Shown here one piece after another: positions 34,501 through 45,256 of a stretch of DNA of 64,000 nt (positions within the stretch are counted from its first letter, which is position 1; every line of letters starts with the position of its first letter). The translations under genes and the position numbers were made by a program. The stretch is from assembly GCA_020881915.1 (NCBI GenBank), contig JAJFPB010000002.1, positions 2,418,001-2,482,000 on the forward strand, given 5' to 3'. Source of the DNA: Paramyrothecium sp. XJ0827. Its lineage: Eukaryota > Ascomycota > Sordariomycetes > Hypocreales > Stachybotryaceae. The notes beneath the pieces were generated by a model. That model had not been told where the DNA came from. It saw only the letters and a list, made by a program, of their open reading frames with translations, and did not search any database.

Positions 34501-35826
34501 ATGGCCGATCCTCTGTTGACCTCCCTTTGTGCTATATGCCACGTTTCGGCGCCAAGATATAAATGCCCTCGCTGCGCCATCCGGACTTGCTCGTTGCCCT
34601 GCATCAAGAAGCACAAGGCTTGGTCCGATTGCAGTGGAGAGCGCGACCCGACCACCTATTTGCCCCGATCGAAGTTACGGACGCCGGCCGGTATTGATCA
34701 TGACTATAACTTCCTCTACGGTCTGGAGCGGTCGCTTGAGCGAAGCGAGAAGGTCCTGGTCGAGGAGAAAGGACTTGTGCAAAAGGAAGAACTGCGTCCG
34801 CTAACGGTCCAGGAGGTCAAGTGGAAGACGGGACGAGATGGCAAGAAGAGGAAAGTGCTGGTCACGAGGGTGCTGCGCGAGGCGAAGGGGCGGAGCTTTG
34901 AGCGCTTCCTTAGCCAGCGCTTGAGAAAGCTGAACATCCAGATCATGTGCGTGCCGGCGGGCATGACAAGGCAGAAGGAGAACCACACAACCTTGAACCG
35001 AAGGTCGGGAAGGATCAATTGGCAGGTTGAATGGCTTCAGCTAGCCGCAGGAGGTCCGGTTGAGACAGGCACGGGTGTGCCAAAGTTCCAGAGGACGCTC
35101 TCTAAAGCCATGGATGATGTGCCGCTCTACCAAGCCTACCAGAACTTGCTGGAAGATCAGTCACGGAAGGAGAATCTAGATGCTTTCAAGGCGTTGAAAA
35201 GCGCTCGCAGGAGTGATATGCAAGAGGTGCGGGACTCAACCTGGGGCTTCACCTTTGCCTCGATACAGGAGCCTGCTACCGCCACCTGGATACCCTACCA
35301 AACATCGAATATCGACGCATGGCCACTCGAGGCGGACGAAGCAAGTAAACAGCGGTACCAGTTTTACCTGGCAAGGTTGCCGACCCGGGCAGACAAACCG
35401 ACAGTTGTTACGCGTTTAAATTCTACGGACTGTCTTCGGGATATCCTCTCCAACACCAAGGTCATGGAGTTTCCTTGCGTCTATGTCCTCAGCAGCAACG
35501 ACCCATTGCCCCCGGGGTTGGCCCTGGGGCCAAAGGACACGATAGAACCCCAGGGCACGAAGCGACGTGCTCCAGCGGGACAGAAGAACACCAGGCCGGC
35601 AAAGAGGCAGCAGCGACAAGGCCATGAGGCACTGGAGGATGGCGAGGTTGGTGACGCAGAAGAGGGCGAGGACGGCGCCGACGACGATGACGACGATAGC
35701 AGCTTCAAGGGAGCTGTCGGTCTCGAAGCGGGCGAGGTGATCGCCGAGCAGAGTGTGGGAGAGGAGGACGATGACGACGACGAAGACGACGATTCGACCA
35801 GCAGCTCTGGGTCGGATAGTGATTAA
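34501..35826 (+). CDS. BCD1: Box C/D snoRNA assembly factor, HIT zinc finger
   Basis: Single exon, 441 residues. The N-terminal zf-HIT finger has all eight metal ligands: Cys10, Cys13, Cys22, Cys25, Cys30, Cys34, His38 and Cys44. It is followed by DPTTYLPRSKL and DYNFLYGLERS, which place it with Bcd1/ZNHIT6 rather than other HIT-finger proteins (Hit1, Vps71). A basic middle part includes RSFERFLSQRLRKLNIQI. The C-terminus (~360-441) is a very acidic Asp/Glu-rich tail with Ser. Bcd1 acts in the nucleus and nucleolus in early assembly of box C/D snoRNPs, working with Nop58 and R2TP. It lies between the DENN gene and SEC6 on the same strand, without an obvious functional link. Confidence 0.88.
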   Translation: MADPLLTSLCAICHVSAPRYKCPRCAIRTCSLPCIKKHKAWSDCSGERDPTTYLPRSKLRTPAGIDHDYNFLYGLERSLERSEKVLVEEKGLVQKEELRPLTVQEVKWKTGRDGKKRKVLVTRVLREAKGRSFERFLSQRLRKLNIQIMCVPAGMTRQKENHTTLNRRSGRINWQVEWLQLAAGGPVETGTGVPKFQRTLSKAMDDVPLYQAYQNLLEDQSRKENLDAFKALKSARRSDMQEVRDSTWGFTFASIQEPATATWIPYQTSNIDAWPLEADEASKQRYQFYLARLPTRADKPTVVTRLNSTDCLRDILSNTKVMEFPCVYVLSSNDPLPPGLALGPKDTIEPQGTKRRAPAGQKNTRPAKRQQRQGHEALEDGEVGDAEEGEDGADDDDDDSSFKGAVGLEAGEVIAEQSVGEEDDDDDEDDDSTSSSGSDSD

Positions 35827-36328
35827 TGGTCGGAGCAATGTGCTTATGCGGATGCAGGAGCTTAAGATACCCTAAATTGAGACTGATGAAAGAGTCTTGG
35901 TTAATACGTTGGAAACTTGCCACGTGGATGTATTTGTATTTGTATTCGTTTCTCAATTGAAGCTGGAACTTAGCCTCTGGAAACCAAACTCATTCTGTTA
36001 CATGAATCTAGGAAATCGAAATGTCTCGACACTTGATCCAGTGAAGGCGAGTTCCAGACTGATCTGGTAAGCTCCGGTACCTGTAAATAGTACCCCTGCA
36101 GATCCCCAAAAGCCCCCCCACACACAGCAAGCGGCCACTGGAACGCTACGATACCCTCAACCACCCTCAAACACACCACACCGCAAACGCGACGACGAAG
36201 ACGACGGTCAAAACTGATGAGCCCGACATCTGACGACTGACGCGGCCCCCCAAACACCATGATATGAGCCATAACGACGTGCGCCACTGCATGGTATCTG
36301 TTTCCCCGTCACCGCTGTCGCCGCTACG
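35827..36328. other. BCD1-SEC6 intergenic region with possible uORFs
   Basis: About 500 bases. The SEC6-proximal part contains a two-codon frame ATG-ATA-TGA at 36259-36267. It also contains the ATG (36291) of a 37-codon frame that ends inside SEC6, at 36404. Whether these lie in the mRNA depends on the unknown transcription start. Confidence 0.5.
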
Positions 36329-38587
36329 ATGGACGACGCACCGGCGCCGAAGCTCTCAGAGCTGCTGCGGCACCCAGACGACCTGGACAAGATTGCCGCA
36401 ATGAAGCTCGAATTCACGCGCAAGAAGGGCGCCGTGGACTCGCAGCTGCGAAGCGGCCTCCGCGAGCAGCTCGAGACGACTCAATCCGGCATGAACGGCC
36501 TCAGCGACGGCCAGAAGACGGTCCAGATGATCAAGGAGGAGATGATGAAGATCGACAAGCTGTGCTCCGAGTCGCAGACCATGATCAAGGACTTTGCCAG
36601 CATCAACCTCGTATCGCAGGCGCATCGCAACTTCGGCGCCGTCGAGACGATGCGCCGCAACCTCGAGACGTTCAACGAGAGGATAGGCCTCGTGGAGAAT
36701 ATGCTGAGGCAGAATGACGAGGACAGGGAGAACATGCCGAACCTGCTGCCCTGCCACTACGAGCTCACGCAGCTAAGGAACATCCGCGACGATGCCATGG
36801 AGCAGATCCGGAGGGCCGAGGACCAAGGCCTTGAATCCACGCTGGAGGACTACTTTGCCAGGCTGGACGACACCATCGACTGGTTCGACGAGCACGTCGG
36901 CCTGCTAGCGCTGAATTTGATCAATCTCGTCGTCAACGACAACAACGGCTTGGTCGTGCGCTTCGCCGTCGTCATGGAGGCCGAGGAGAAGAGCGACCAG
37001 CGCGTCCTCGCCCTCCAGGAGGCGCTCAAGAACCATAAGGAGATGGCCGCCCGCTTCCAGAGCATCACCGACGGCGCCAAGAAGGTGCGCGGCTACAAGG
37101 ACAAGTTCCTGCAGGCCATCCGCCTCAGCGCCGAGCAGCAGTTCGAGCAGGCCAAGGAGGACTTCCTGGACGACCCCGGCAAGCTCGAGAAGATCATGAA
37201 GTGGTACTTCAACGACCTGAACGCCGTCAAGATTGGCATGACGCCCTTGATGCCCAAGAAGTGGAACATCACCAAGACCTACGCCGACGTCTACCACCAG
37301 CTCATGCATGACTTCCTGATTGGCATGGTGGACGGCCCGGACGCCAGCTCGGCCCACACCCTCGAGATCATCAGCTTCCCCGAGAAGTACTACAAGAAAA
37401 TGGCCAAGATCGGCTTCCGGCAGGACGCGCTCTCGCCGCACGTCATCGACAACCGCGAGGGAGAGCTCGTGCGGGACTTCCGTCAGCTCATCATCAAGTT
37501 CCTCGACGAGTGGATCGACCGCATCTTCGAGCAGGAGAAACAGGACTTTGCCGGCCGCAATGTCGAGGGCTCCAACCTCGACCAGGACGAGTACGGCTAC
37601 TTCCGCACCAAGAACCTCGTCGCCCTGTGGCGCATGCTGCGCGAGCAGGTCGAGGCGGCGCTCAACTCGCAGCGGGCCGACGTGGTCGAGGGCGTCATCG
37701 ACGCCATGTTCCTGCGCCTCCGCGACAGGCAGCAGTCGTGGCAGCGCATGCTCGAGGACGAGGTCGTCCGCTTCGAGACGGGCAAGGTGCCCGAGCTGGA
37801 GGGCTTCCAGGCCATGCAGGACTGGCTCGTCGCCACGGCCAACGACCAGATCGCGTGCATCGACGACAACGAGGACGAGGGCCGGTTCGGCTACCTGAGC
37901 AGCTTCAGGCAGAAGTACGAACCCGGCGTCACACCGCAGTACCTCGAGCGCGCGGACCAGGAGCTGGACCAGCTGCGGGACGGCTACGTCGACTTCAGCA
38001 CCTGGTGCATCAACAAGTTCGCCCACCTCATCTTCGCCGTCGACTTCAGCAACGTCATGCCCGACTTCTTCACGCCCAAGTGGTACACCAGCACGGCCAT
38101 GAAGCAAATGGTCGTCACGTTTGACGAGTACCTCGGCGACTACCGCCAGGTGCTGCACCACTCGCTCGTCGACATCTTCACCGAGATCTTCGCCGACGAG
38201 CTGCTCGTGCGCTACCTCTCCTCGGTGCGCAACAAGGGCGCCAAGCTGCGCCGCGCCGACCCCTTCCAGGACAAGCTCTTCAACGACATCTCCACCGCCT
38301 TCGAGTACTTCTCGGGCCTGCCCAACCCGGACGTCGCCGCCTCCATCAAGCAGACCTGGCGCGCCACCGAGCTCTTCCTGCGCCTGCTCACCGCCGACAA
38401 GGACGCCGTCGCCGACGTCTTCGACGAGTTCAAGCGCGCCTACTGGGACCTGCACATCAGCTGGGTCGAGGCCGTGCTGCGCGTCCGCGACGACTTCGAG
38501 CGCGGCATGCTCAACGCCGTCAAGGCCCGCGCCGCGCAGATGGACGTTGTCCGCGGGCCCGAGACCATCATGGGCAAGATCAAGTGA
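36329..38587 (+). CDS. SEC6: Exocyst complex subunit Sec6
   Basis: Single exon, 752 residues, typical length for fungal Sec6. The N-terminus (PAPKLSELLRHPDDLDKI) leads into a coiled-coil region (~20-150). The Sec6 domain (~190-745) includes RFQSITDGAKKVRGYKDKF, FLDEWIDRIFEQEK and DFFTPKWYTS. Sec6 is part of the octameric exocyst that tethers secretory vesicles at growing hyphal tips and septa. It contacts Sec8 and the SNARE regulators Sec9/Sec1. The start ATG has a strong context (A at -3, G at +4). Codon use is extremely rich in C or G at third positions, more so than BCD1, which produces long antisense open frames that are not genes. Convergent with EDE1. Confidence 0.95.
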   Translation: MDDAPAPKLSELLRHPDDLDKIAAMKLEFTRKKGAVDSQLRSGLREQLETTQSGMNGLSDGQKTVQMIKEEMMKIDKLCSESQTMIKDFASINLVSQAHRNFGAVETMRRNLETFNERIGLVENMLRQNDEDRENMPNLLPCHYELTQLRNIRDDAMEQIRRAEDQGLESTLEDYFARLDDTIDWFDEHVGLLALNLINLVVNDNNGLVVRFAVVMEAEEKSDQRVLALQEALKNHKEMAARFQSITDGAKKVRGYKDKFLQAIRLSAEQQFEQAKEDFLDDPGKLEKIMKWYFNDLNAVKIGMTPLMPKKWNITKTYADVYHQLMHDFLIGMVDGPDASSAHTLEIISFPEKYYKKMAKIGFRQDALSPHVIDNREGELVRDFRQLIIKFLDEWIDRIFEQEKQDFAGRNVEGSNLDQDEYGYFRTKNLVALWRMLREQVEAALNSQRADVVEGVIDAMFLRLRDRQQSWQRMLEDEVVRFETGKVPELEGFQAMQDWLVATANDQIACIDDNEDEGRFGYLSSFRQKYEPGVTPQYLERADQELDQLRDGYVDFSTWCINKFAHLIFAVDFSNVMPDFFTPKWYTSTAMKQMVVTFDEYLGDYRQVLHHSLVDIFTEIFADELLVRYLSSVRNKGAKLRRADPFQDKLFNDISTAFEYFSGLPNPDVAASIKQTWRATELFLRLLTADKDAVADVFDEFKRAYWDLHISWVEAVLRVRDDFERGMLNAVKARAAQMDVVRGPETIMGKIK

Positions 38588-39400
38588 GACGGGGGAGGGC
38601 CAATCAGGGTGGGGAAACGAAGATCCGAGGATACGTGCGAATGACAGAAGATGTGAGGTTGCTGTCGCGTGGGGAAACCCTCCCTTGCCATGATCAACAG
38701 GGGTTTATTTATCGTTGCCTACCTGTTTTCTTCTGTGCTTGTAAGAAATGAAGTCTTAGCGAATTTAGTTGTTACGTAGTGGACTTGAACAAGACGATCA
38801 ATGACCAGATTACCCGCAATCCAAGGTGGCCAACGAGACAGACTCCTCAAAGGCCTCGTCCTTCCTCACGCAAATGTGCATGTACATCCTCTAGGCTTCT
38901 CACGACGTGTCACACCTATATGGCCTGCAATCAGGGGGGGTGGAACACGTTGTTATTCAACAGTTTTTGTGTAGAGTGCCTGGACTAGATACAACTTTCG
39001 GGGCACCAGCTCCTCCTCGAATTAATGATAATGGTGGTGGTGATGGAGATGATGATTATGCTGGTACGACCCCCGGTGCGACAAGATGATGTATTTGTCT
39101 AGAGGTGCTCCCATCCCTTTCAAACCTTCATCTCGTTGACGACCGCGGGACAAATCAGAATGATGGAGGTTGATAAATATGGTGGCAGAATGTGAAAAAC
39201 AATGGGGCGGGGGTCGAGAGGGAAAAGGGGGAGGATGAACCAAAGAAATGCTACATGTCTGGAAAACTAATCACACGCTTCCTAATGCAGGCTTGATCTC
39301 ACGTCAAGAAGAGACTCCCTAACCATGAGCCCAGGAAACTCGTGAGATCGAAATATTCTTTCCTCCAAAAAGCCTACACAAAATCACGGCCGATCCTCTA
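38588..39400. other. Convergent SEC6/EDE1 3' region
   Basis: About 810 bases between the two stops. Contains a GGTGGTGATGGAGATGATGAT-like purine stretch around 39033-39056 but no gene. It probably carries both 3' untranslated regions. Confidence 0.6.
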
Positions 39401-42400
39401 TCATGACTGATTGGCTAGATAATTGGCAGCCTGCATGGATAGTCAGTATGGACCGGCTTTGTTCTCATGATCCACGGTAGTACTCACTCGCTCGAGATTG
39501 TAGTCATACTTTTCCAGCGCGGCCAGCGCATCACCGCGCGCGTAGCCCATGCCGGTGAGATGCTTCAAGATTGGATCATCGTGCTCGCCCTGTGTGGTCA
39601 GGGCACGGCCGGGTAAGCCAGGACGGGAGTCGGCCGCGGCATCTGTGGCACCAGCGGTAGCTGGAGGGGCAGCCTCAGTGGCCGCCGCCGTGGGAGTGTC
39701 CAGTCCGGAGAAGATGGCATCCCAATCGTGCGCATCCGCGGCCTTCGGCTGGTTTCCACCAGACGAGGCTGAAGCGCCAGTGCCAGGGTTGGAGGGGACG
39801 AAATCGAAGCTGCTCTCGTTGCCGAAAGCGGTAGACTCGCTCTTAGCTTGACTGGCTGGCGGGCTGCTATCAAAGACATTGTTGAAGTCGTCAAGGCCGG
39901 AGCGGGAGATGTTGGCAAAGTCATCATCCGCTGAACCCTCCTTGGCATCTTCGAGTCCCTCGAAATCGTCCTCTAGATCATCAAAAGCGCCCTTTGCTGG
40001 TGGATCGGAAGGGGCAGGTTGGCTTGCCGAGGGTACAGCGCCCGTAGCAGCAGCCCCAAAAATGTCATCCACAGATGAAGACTGCTGGCCTGCGGCTATG
40101 GTCGTTGGAGGGGAGCTCAAGTGCTCAACGCTAACTCGCATATTAGTCCAGGATGCAATCATTCGTTTCTGGGGGCAAGAACGTACCTGCGACTTGCGGG
40201 TTCTGTGGGTTGGGCAGAATCCTTGCTTGGCACTGGGGAAGATGGGCTTGCAATACCCGCGATCGTTGCGCTTTGCGTAGGTGTAGCCTCCACGGGCTGA
40301 TCGTTGGCAGTGACCTTAGCTGGTGGTGAAGCGGGGGCGAAGTCGTCCGCAAAGCCTCCATCCTCGCTGTTGGAGTCCGAGTCGTCGTCGCGCTCAATTT
40401 CGGAAATCGGTGGGAATTCGGTATGGAAAGCAGAGGCAGCGTTTGGAGACTGAGGCGCCGTTGGGCCTTGACTTTGGTTCGAGCTTGAGAATGCCGCGAA
40501 AGCGTTGTCAAAGTCGGCCTTTGCCTTAGCCTGGTCATCATCGACAGTGGAGAAGGGGTCGGGGGCTGCGGTCGCGCTGTCGGCAGGCTTAGAAGTGACG
40601 GGCTCACTTGTAGCTGTGGCGGCATTCAGTGCTTCTTGCTTGGCGGGTTGCTCGCTAGGGAATGCGCCCGGTACAGCGCTCTCCGTGGCAGTCTGTTCGG
40701 TTGGGAAAGGGCTGATAGCCTCATTGATCTGGCCTTCGACCCGGGACAATGGGGGCGAAACTTGGCGTGACGAGGTCAGTGATTCGCTCTCAGTCGGGAA
40801 TGGCAGAAAGTTGGAGTTAATCTGCCTCGACTCTGGCGGAGCCGGGGGCTCGCCGGGCAAAGTCGTCTGACGACTCAGGGTTGGGCTTGCAGCAGGGGGG
40901 GTAGGGAAGGAGCTGATGGATGAAGTCTCAGCATTCTGCTGCTTGAACGAGGTGGTCGGTGGCGGTGTTCCAACGGGAGCCGGGGAGAAAGAGGAGCCAA
41001 AGACTTCATCGAACGACTTGTCGGAGAAGGTTCTCGCAGGAGGGGAGGCGAAGGCGCCCATGATGTCAGTGCTGGCTGAACGCTTGAAGAAAGGGTTGTT
41101 GGCACTGGAAATAGAAGCGGCCGGGCTCGCGACCTGCTCGTTGACGGACACTGGAGAACCGGTCTCAAGTTGACGAGAGAGTTCCTCGTTACTCTTGGTC
41201 AAGTCCTCTACTTCCGTCTTGAACTTGTCGCGCTCTCCCTCGGTAGTCGACAATTGCTTCTTATTGATGGCGACGAGGCCCTTCTGCTGCCGTGCTTCGG
41301 ATTTGAGCTTTTCGATTTGAGGTTTGAGCTGGGCAATCTCAGCATTGACCACACGGATGCGCTCACGCAAGGTGGCGTTCTCTTGCTGGTCGGCTTGCAG
41401 TGCCGTCAGCGTCTGTTGGTGCTGTGCTTGAATATCCTTGTATGTGCCTTCAAGAGTCAGGCACTCGCCTTGGAGTTTCTTGGTTTCATTGCGGGCATTG
41501 CGCAGCTGCTCCTCGAGCGCGCGGGTATCTTGCGCTTCTTTCTCATAGAGGGTGCGAAGCTGTGCGAGTCGCTGCTCGAAGTTTTGCTTTTGGGAGTTTG
41601 TCTGGTTGAACTCATTCTGGGTAACGGTGCGTTTCGACTGCACATCTTGCATCTGCTTGGAGAGTGTGCCAATCTGGCTCGACAGGTTGGCTAGCTCCGT
41701 CGTCTCCCCGGTGATCTTCTTGCTAGCTTCGGGGTCGTTGTCTGCCAGGAGATCCTCGGAAGCAGACAGCTGGCTTGCCAGATTCGTGTTCGAGCCCAGC
41801 GAGTCACCCGTTGGTTGTGCTGTCAAGCCCCGGCCGAAGGATGAGGAGGGCACAAACGGTTTGAAGGTGTTGTTGGCTGTTGGTGAGGGTCGGACGGGGG
41901 AGGAGGGAGACAGAGCCATGGAGCCACCTCCAAACGGATCATTGGCATTGGAACCGCCCGTGGACATGGTTTGCAGGGCAGCCGGAGCCGGGACTGCTGC
42001 AGATGTAGCGGGTGGCGGAGTTGGCGCGGCAGACTCAAGACCAAACAGATCCTCGAGGGCAGACTTGGGCTGAGGAGGCGGCGGTGGCTTCGCGGGAACA
42101 GGGGGCGGGTCAAAGGCCGAGTTGACATTTTGTGAGCGGCTCTGGCGCACACTGGGTGGCACCAGGTTGGGCGGCAGCGTGCTCGGTAAGGTGGTGGAGC
42201 GGCTGCTTCGTAGTTGACGGATGAGATACATGGCCACGGCAAATCCCTCACGCGTGAGTGTGCCTTGACTGTGGAAGTCGGCGTAGTCCCAGATCTGAGC
42301 CAATGTGTCCTCGGGGAGCTCCGATTTGCTGAGGAAGGGAACTGCTTCCTCTCCTGTAATATATCCCTTGTTGCCCTTGTCCAGGTCCGTGTAGATCTGG

Positions 42401-43412
42401 TCGAATCTGGCCTTGTCCGCAGGGCTCACGGCCCAGTCGCTGCCAGTGGCCGTTGGCTGAAGAGCCATCGGGGGTCGTCCCAGAGGGCTCGAAGTGCGCG
42501 GCTGGGCTGTTCCGCTAAGCTGCCGCGGGATGGCGGACATGCCGGTGCTGGTCGGGGACTGGCGCGGTGCTGCCGCAGCGCCCCGCATGGTTGCGGCTTC
42601 GTAAAGGCCAGACGGCAGGACGTTGGGTAGGGTGCGGAGAGTACCAGTCTTAATGGACGTGAGTAGGTGCATGGCAATGACGAACTCGGTGAGGACCAAT
42701 GCACCGCGCTGCTCGGTATCGGAAAGCTCCCAGATCCTGCCGAGTGTCTCGTTCGGTAGGCCGGACTTGTCGAAGATCTGCCTCGCCTGCTCCCCGGGCA
42801 ACATGTTCCCTTGGAGCGGTTGGCGCTCAAACAGGTTGGTATACTGCACCACTTTCTCGGGCGTCAGGGGCGGGATACGCGAAAGCCCACCAGTGCCTTG
42901 AGCTTGGATCGGGGCGGGAGGCGGAGGGGTAGCGACGGGGGCGGGGGTCGTGAAGAAGCCATCGAATCGAGGAATCGGGCCCTGCTGGAGGGCCAATTGT
43001 GGTGTCGGTTCTCGTCCAGCTTGGGCGTGGCCAATGAGTCGCAGGACGGTGCCGAAGCCAGCGGGCGTGAGGAATCCGCGGTTCTCCTTGTCGGCTATCT
43101 GCCAGATCTGCGAAGGGGAGATGGTTAGGATAGGCTACGCAAGTGGTTTCCGGAGCTCAAACAAACCTCTCCCAGAATGCGCGAGTCGAGACGTGTCTTT
43201 TCAAAGAACTTGACGGCAGTCTCGCCGGTGACGACGCCAACGCCCTCGCTGTCGGCCTGTCGGAAGAGTTGGCCATAGACACGCTTCTCTTCAGGGTTCA
43301 GGTTGAGATTAGGCGCAGCTGTAGAGGCGAGGACCTGTTAGATGCATGCTCCGGTTAGGCCTGGGTATGGGCGAGACGTACCGGTATCAACGCCTGCTGT
43401 TTCCGCAGACAT
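39401..43412 (-). CDS. EDE1: EH-domain endocytic scaffold with UBA (Ede1/Eps15)
   Basis: Five exons: 43412-43382, 43318-43167, 43107-40187, 40130-39488 and 39430-39401; introns 63, 59, 56 and 57 bases; product 1258 residues. Three EH domains lie at ~14-90, ~142-233 and ~286-364, the first assembled across exons 1-3. Each has the EF-hand-like core (for example IWQIADKENRGFLT, IWELSDTEQRGALV, IWDYADFHSQGTLT). Then come Pro-rich linkers, a coiled coil (~526-738), a long Ser/Thr/Pro-rich disordered region with an NPF motif (ANNPFFKRS), and a C-terminal UBA (~1218-1258). The UBA is completed only by the 30-base last exon, to read YNLERAANYLANQS. Ede1 is an early arriver at clathrin-mediated endocytic sites; its EH domains bind NPF adaptors and its UBA binds ubiquitin. 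Start chosen so that exon 1 keeps frame into the first EH domain. Confidence 0.93.
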
Positions 43413-45256
43413 TGTCGCATGCGAGCCGTTCCGGCAGCTCCCGTAACGGATGGAGGTTGAGCAAGGAGCTAGGGGGGGGAGAAGGGGTCGCACGACGGTG
43501 CCCTTTCACGCGAGAGGGTTTTGCAGATGTCGAGACTACAGGTTCTCAAGATGCGCCGCGGAAAGGGGGCTGGTTGAGGACGAGGTCGTGTGATTGTGAG
43601 GGTATGCAATGCAAGTCGTGGTTGATTGGCTTCAGTGTAGACAATCGTCAGCCTGGGGGGCTGGTGTCGCTGCTGCGAGCTCTGATTCGGCCAGAGGGGG
43701 GGGGCTCTCCTTTGGGTGCTTGGCTAGTTGGGTGTTAGTGGTAGTCACACATGCCTGGCCAGGCCCAACACAGCCAACCAGTCCCAAACATGGCAGCTGG
43801 AAGAAGTATCCTTGACCACAAATTCCGGGTAAGATACTACTCTGCTCAGCCTACGAGCCCACCCCTGGTGTCTTGTCGGGTAGAAAACACTGATATCACC
43901 GTTTTGATCACTGAATAGGATTATGGTCAGTTTATTTTGTGATCAAAACGGTGATGTTACTATTTTATTCCTTTGGAAATACGGTGGGTGTACTGCTGGG
44001 TGTAGTAGGAGTAGTACTTTGGCAAGTGTTCCATCGCAGCCTCAAGCAGTCAGATACCTACCCTATAGACTGATGCACAGCGTTGCGTCGCAACCGACAA
44101 TTATCGCGGGAAAGGAGTGCTGCGGTAAAATCAACCCAATTGAAGGCTTTCTATCAAGATATCAGAGGATTGCACATATACGCAATGCCAGGTTCACCGA
44201 TAGCAGGCTTTGCTACTTATTCGGGAGCAGAAGGTACGTTGTGTTCACCCAGGCCTGGCTCCCGATACATTCATCGGGCGAAAGCAACCTGTCGTCCCAT
44301 GCTTCCGCTGCAGGAATTGGATGGCGTGGACGTGGAATGTATGGCTGACACACTGCTGCGACTTTGAAATCATCACAAGAAAAGATAGCGGAAGCCACCG
44401 ATACCCGCGAGGCTATTCGCGCAAGGCACAGGACGCAGGTATAGGATTGCGTCATCAGAGTGTGTTTACACAACTTGGTGGTTGATTCCAAATACTCAAC
44501 CGGCCGAACCAGCGGCATCGCGACCGGGCAGAGCCGACGTTGCATTGTGCGTGCGGCGAGCCGCTGAAACGGTGCCACTACACGGAATCAACGCTCAAAT
44601 GCATGGCAAGCCGAGGCCCGTCGGAATTGCTGCACCACGCATCGGCAGAGGTTACAAATCGCAATCGTATTTGTGGGGACGGGCCATTTCAAATCATCGC
44701 CCGTAGCGGACACTGACTTCCCTCACGATACAGGTCCTCGAGCGCCCCCATTGGTCAGTCTCGGCTCTCCACACCTTTGGATTCCACCACCCATGTGTAC
44801 CGTATAGCCAGGCAAGGTATTTTCCTTTGCTCCTTCAGGGTCCATGCCTATCCGTCTCTAATCTGGGCGTGCCGTCAGTCTCCTGCAGCTTCGAAAAGTC
44901 CAGCCCATTCGTCTCGCCCCCTGCAAGCCTTATCTGTATTTCCACCGGTGGCTTCGCCGGTCGCTGCCTCGCCGAACGTCCGTCCAGACGCCCACCCTCC
45001 CCGGTCCGGGTGCAGAAAAAGACGTCATCTGCGCTGCTCCACCTCGTCATACGCTGACAGACGCACCAGGCCGGGAACCGCACAGCTAAGCTACCCTAGC
45101 TATCCGTACTCTCCGTAAGGTTACTTCGCCTTAGGTGGGAAGGTAGGCTGCTTACAGAACACACCAAAAATCTGCATGAGCCGCGCATGAGTATATAGCT
45201 GCCCGCAAACCCCTCCCCCACCACCGACCAAGATCCGCTCCCTTCCTTCGGACCCT
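43413..45256. other. Divergent EDE1/GLR1 intergenic region
   Basis: About 1.8 kb between genes pointing apart, so both promoters lie here. It contains a perfect 16-base inverted repeat (43896-43954). Short open frames lack domains. Confidence 0.6.
43896..43954. repeat. Perfect 16-bp inverted repeat with 27-bp loop
   Basis: Left arm TCACCGTTTTGATCAC (43896-43911) and right arm GTGATCAAAACGGTGA (43939-43954) are exact reverse complements, separated by 27 bases. Each arm ends in TGATCA. The sequence beyond the arms does not keep pairing well. It could be a hairpin, a paired protein-binding site, or a remnant of a small element. Confidence 0.9.

Noticed and set aside
36905..38455. 516-codon open frame antisense to SEC6
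   Set aside because: It mirrors SEC6 codons, which end almost always in C or G; this removes stops on the other strand. The product is low-complexity Val/Leu/Glu/Asp-rich with no domain.
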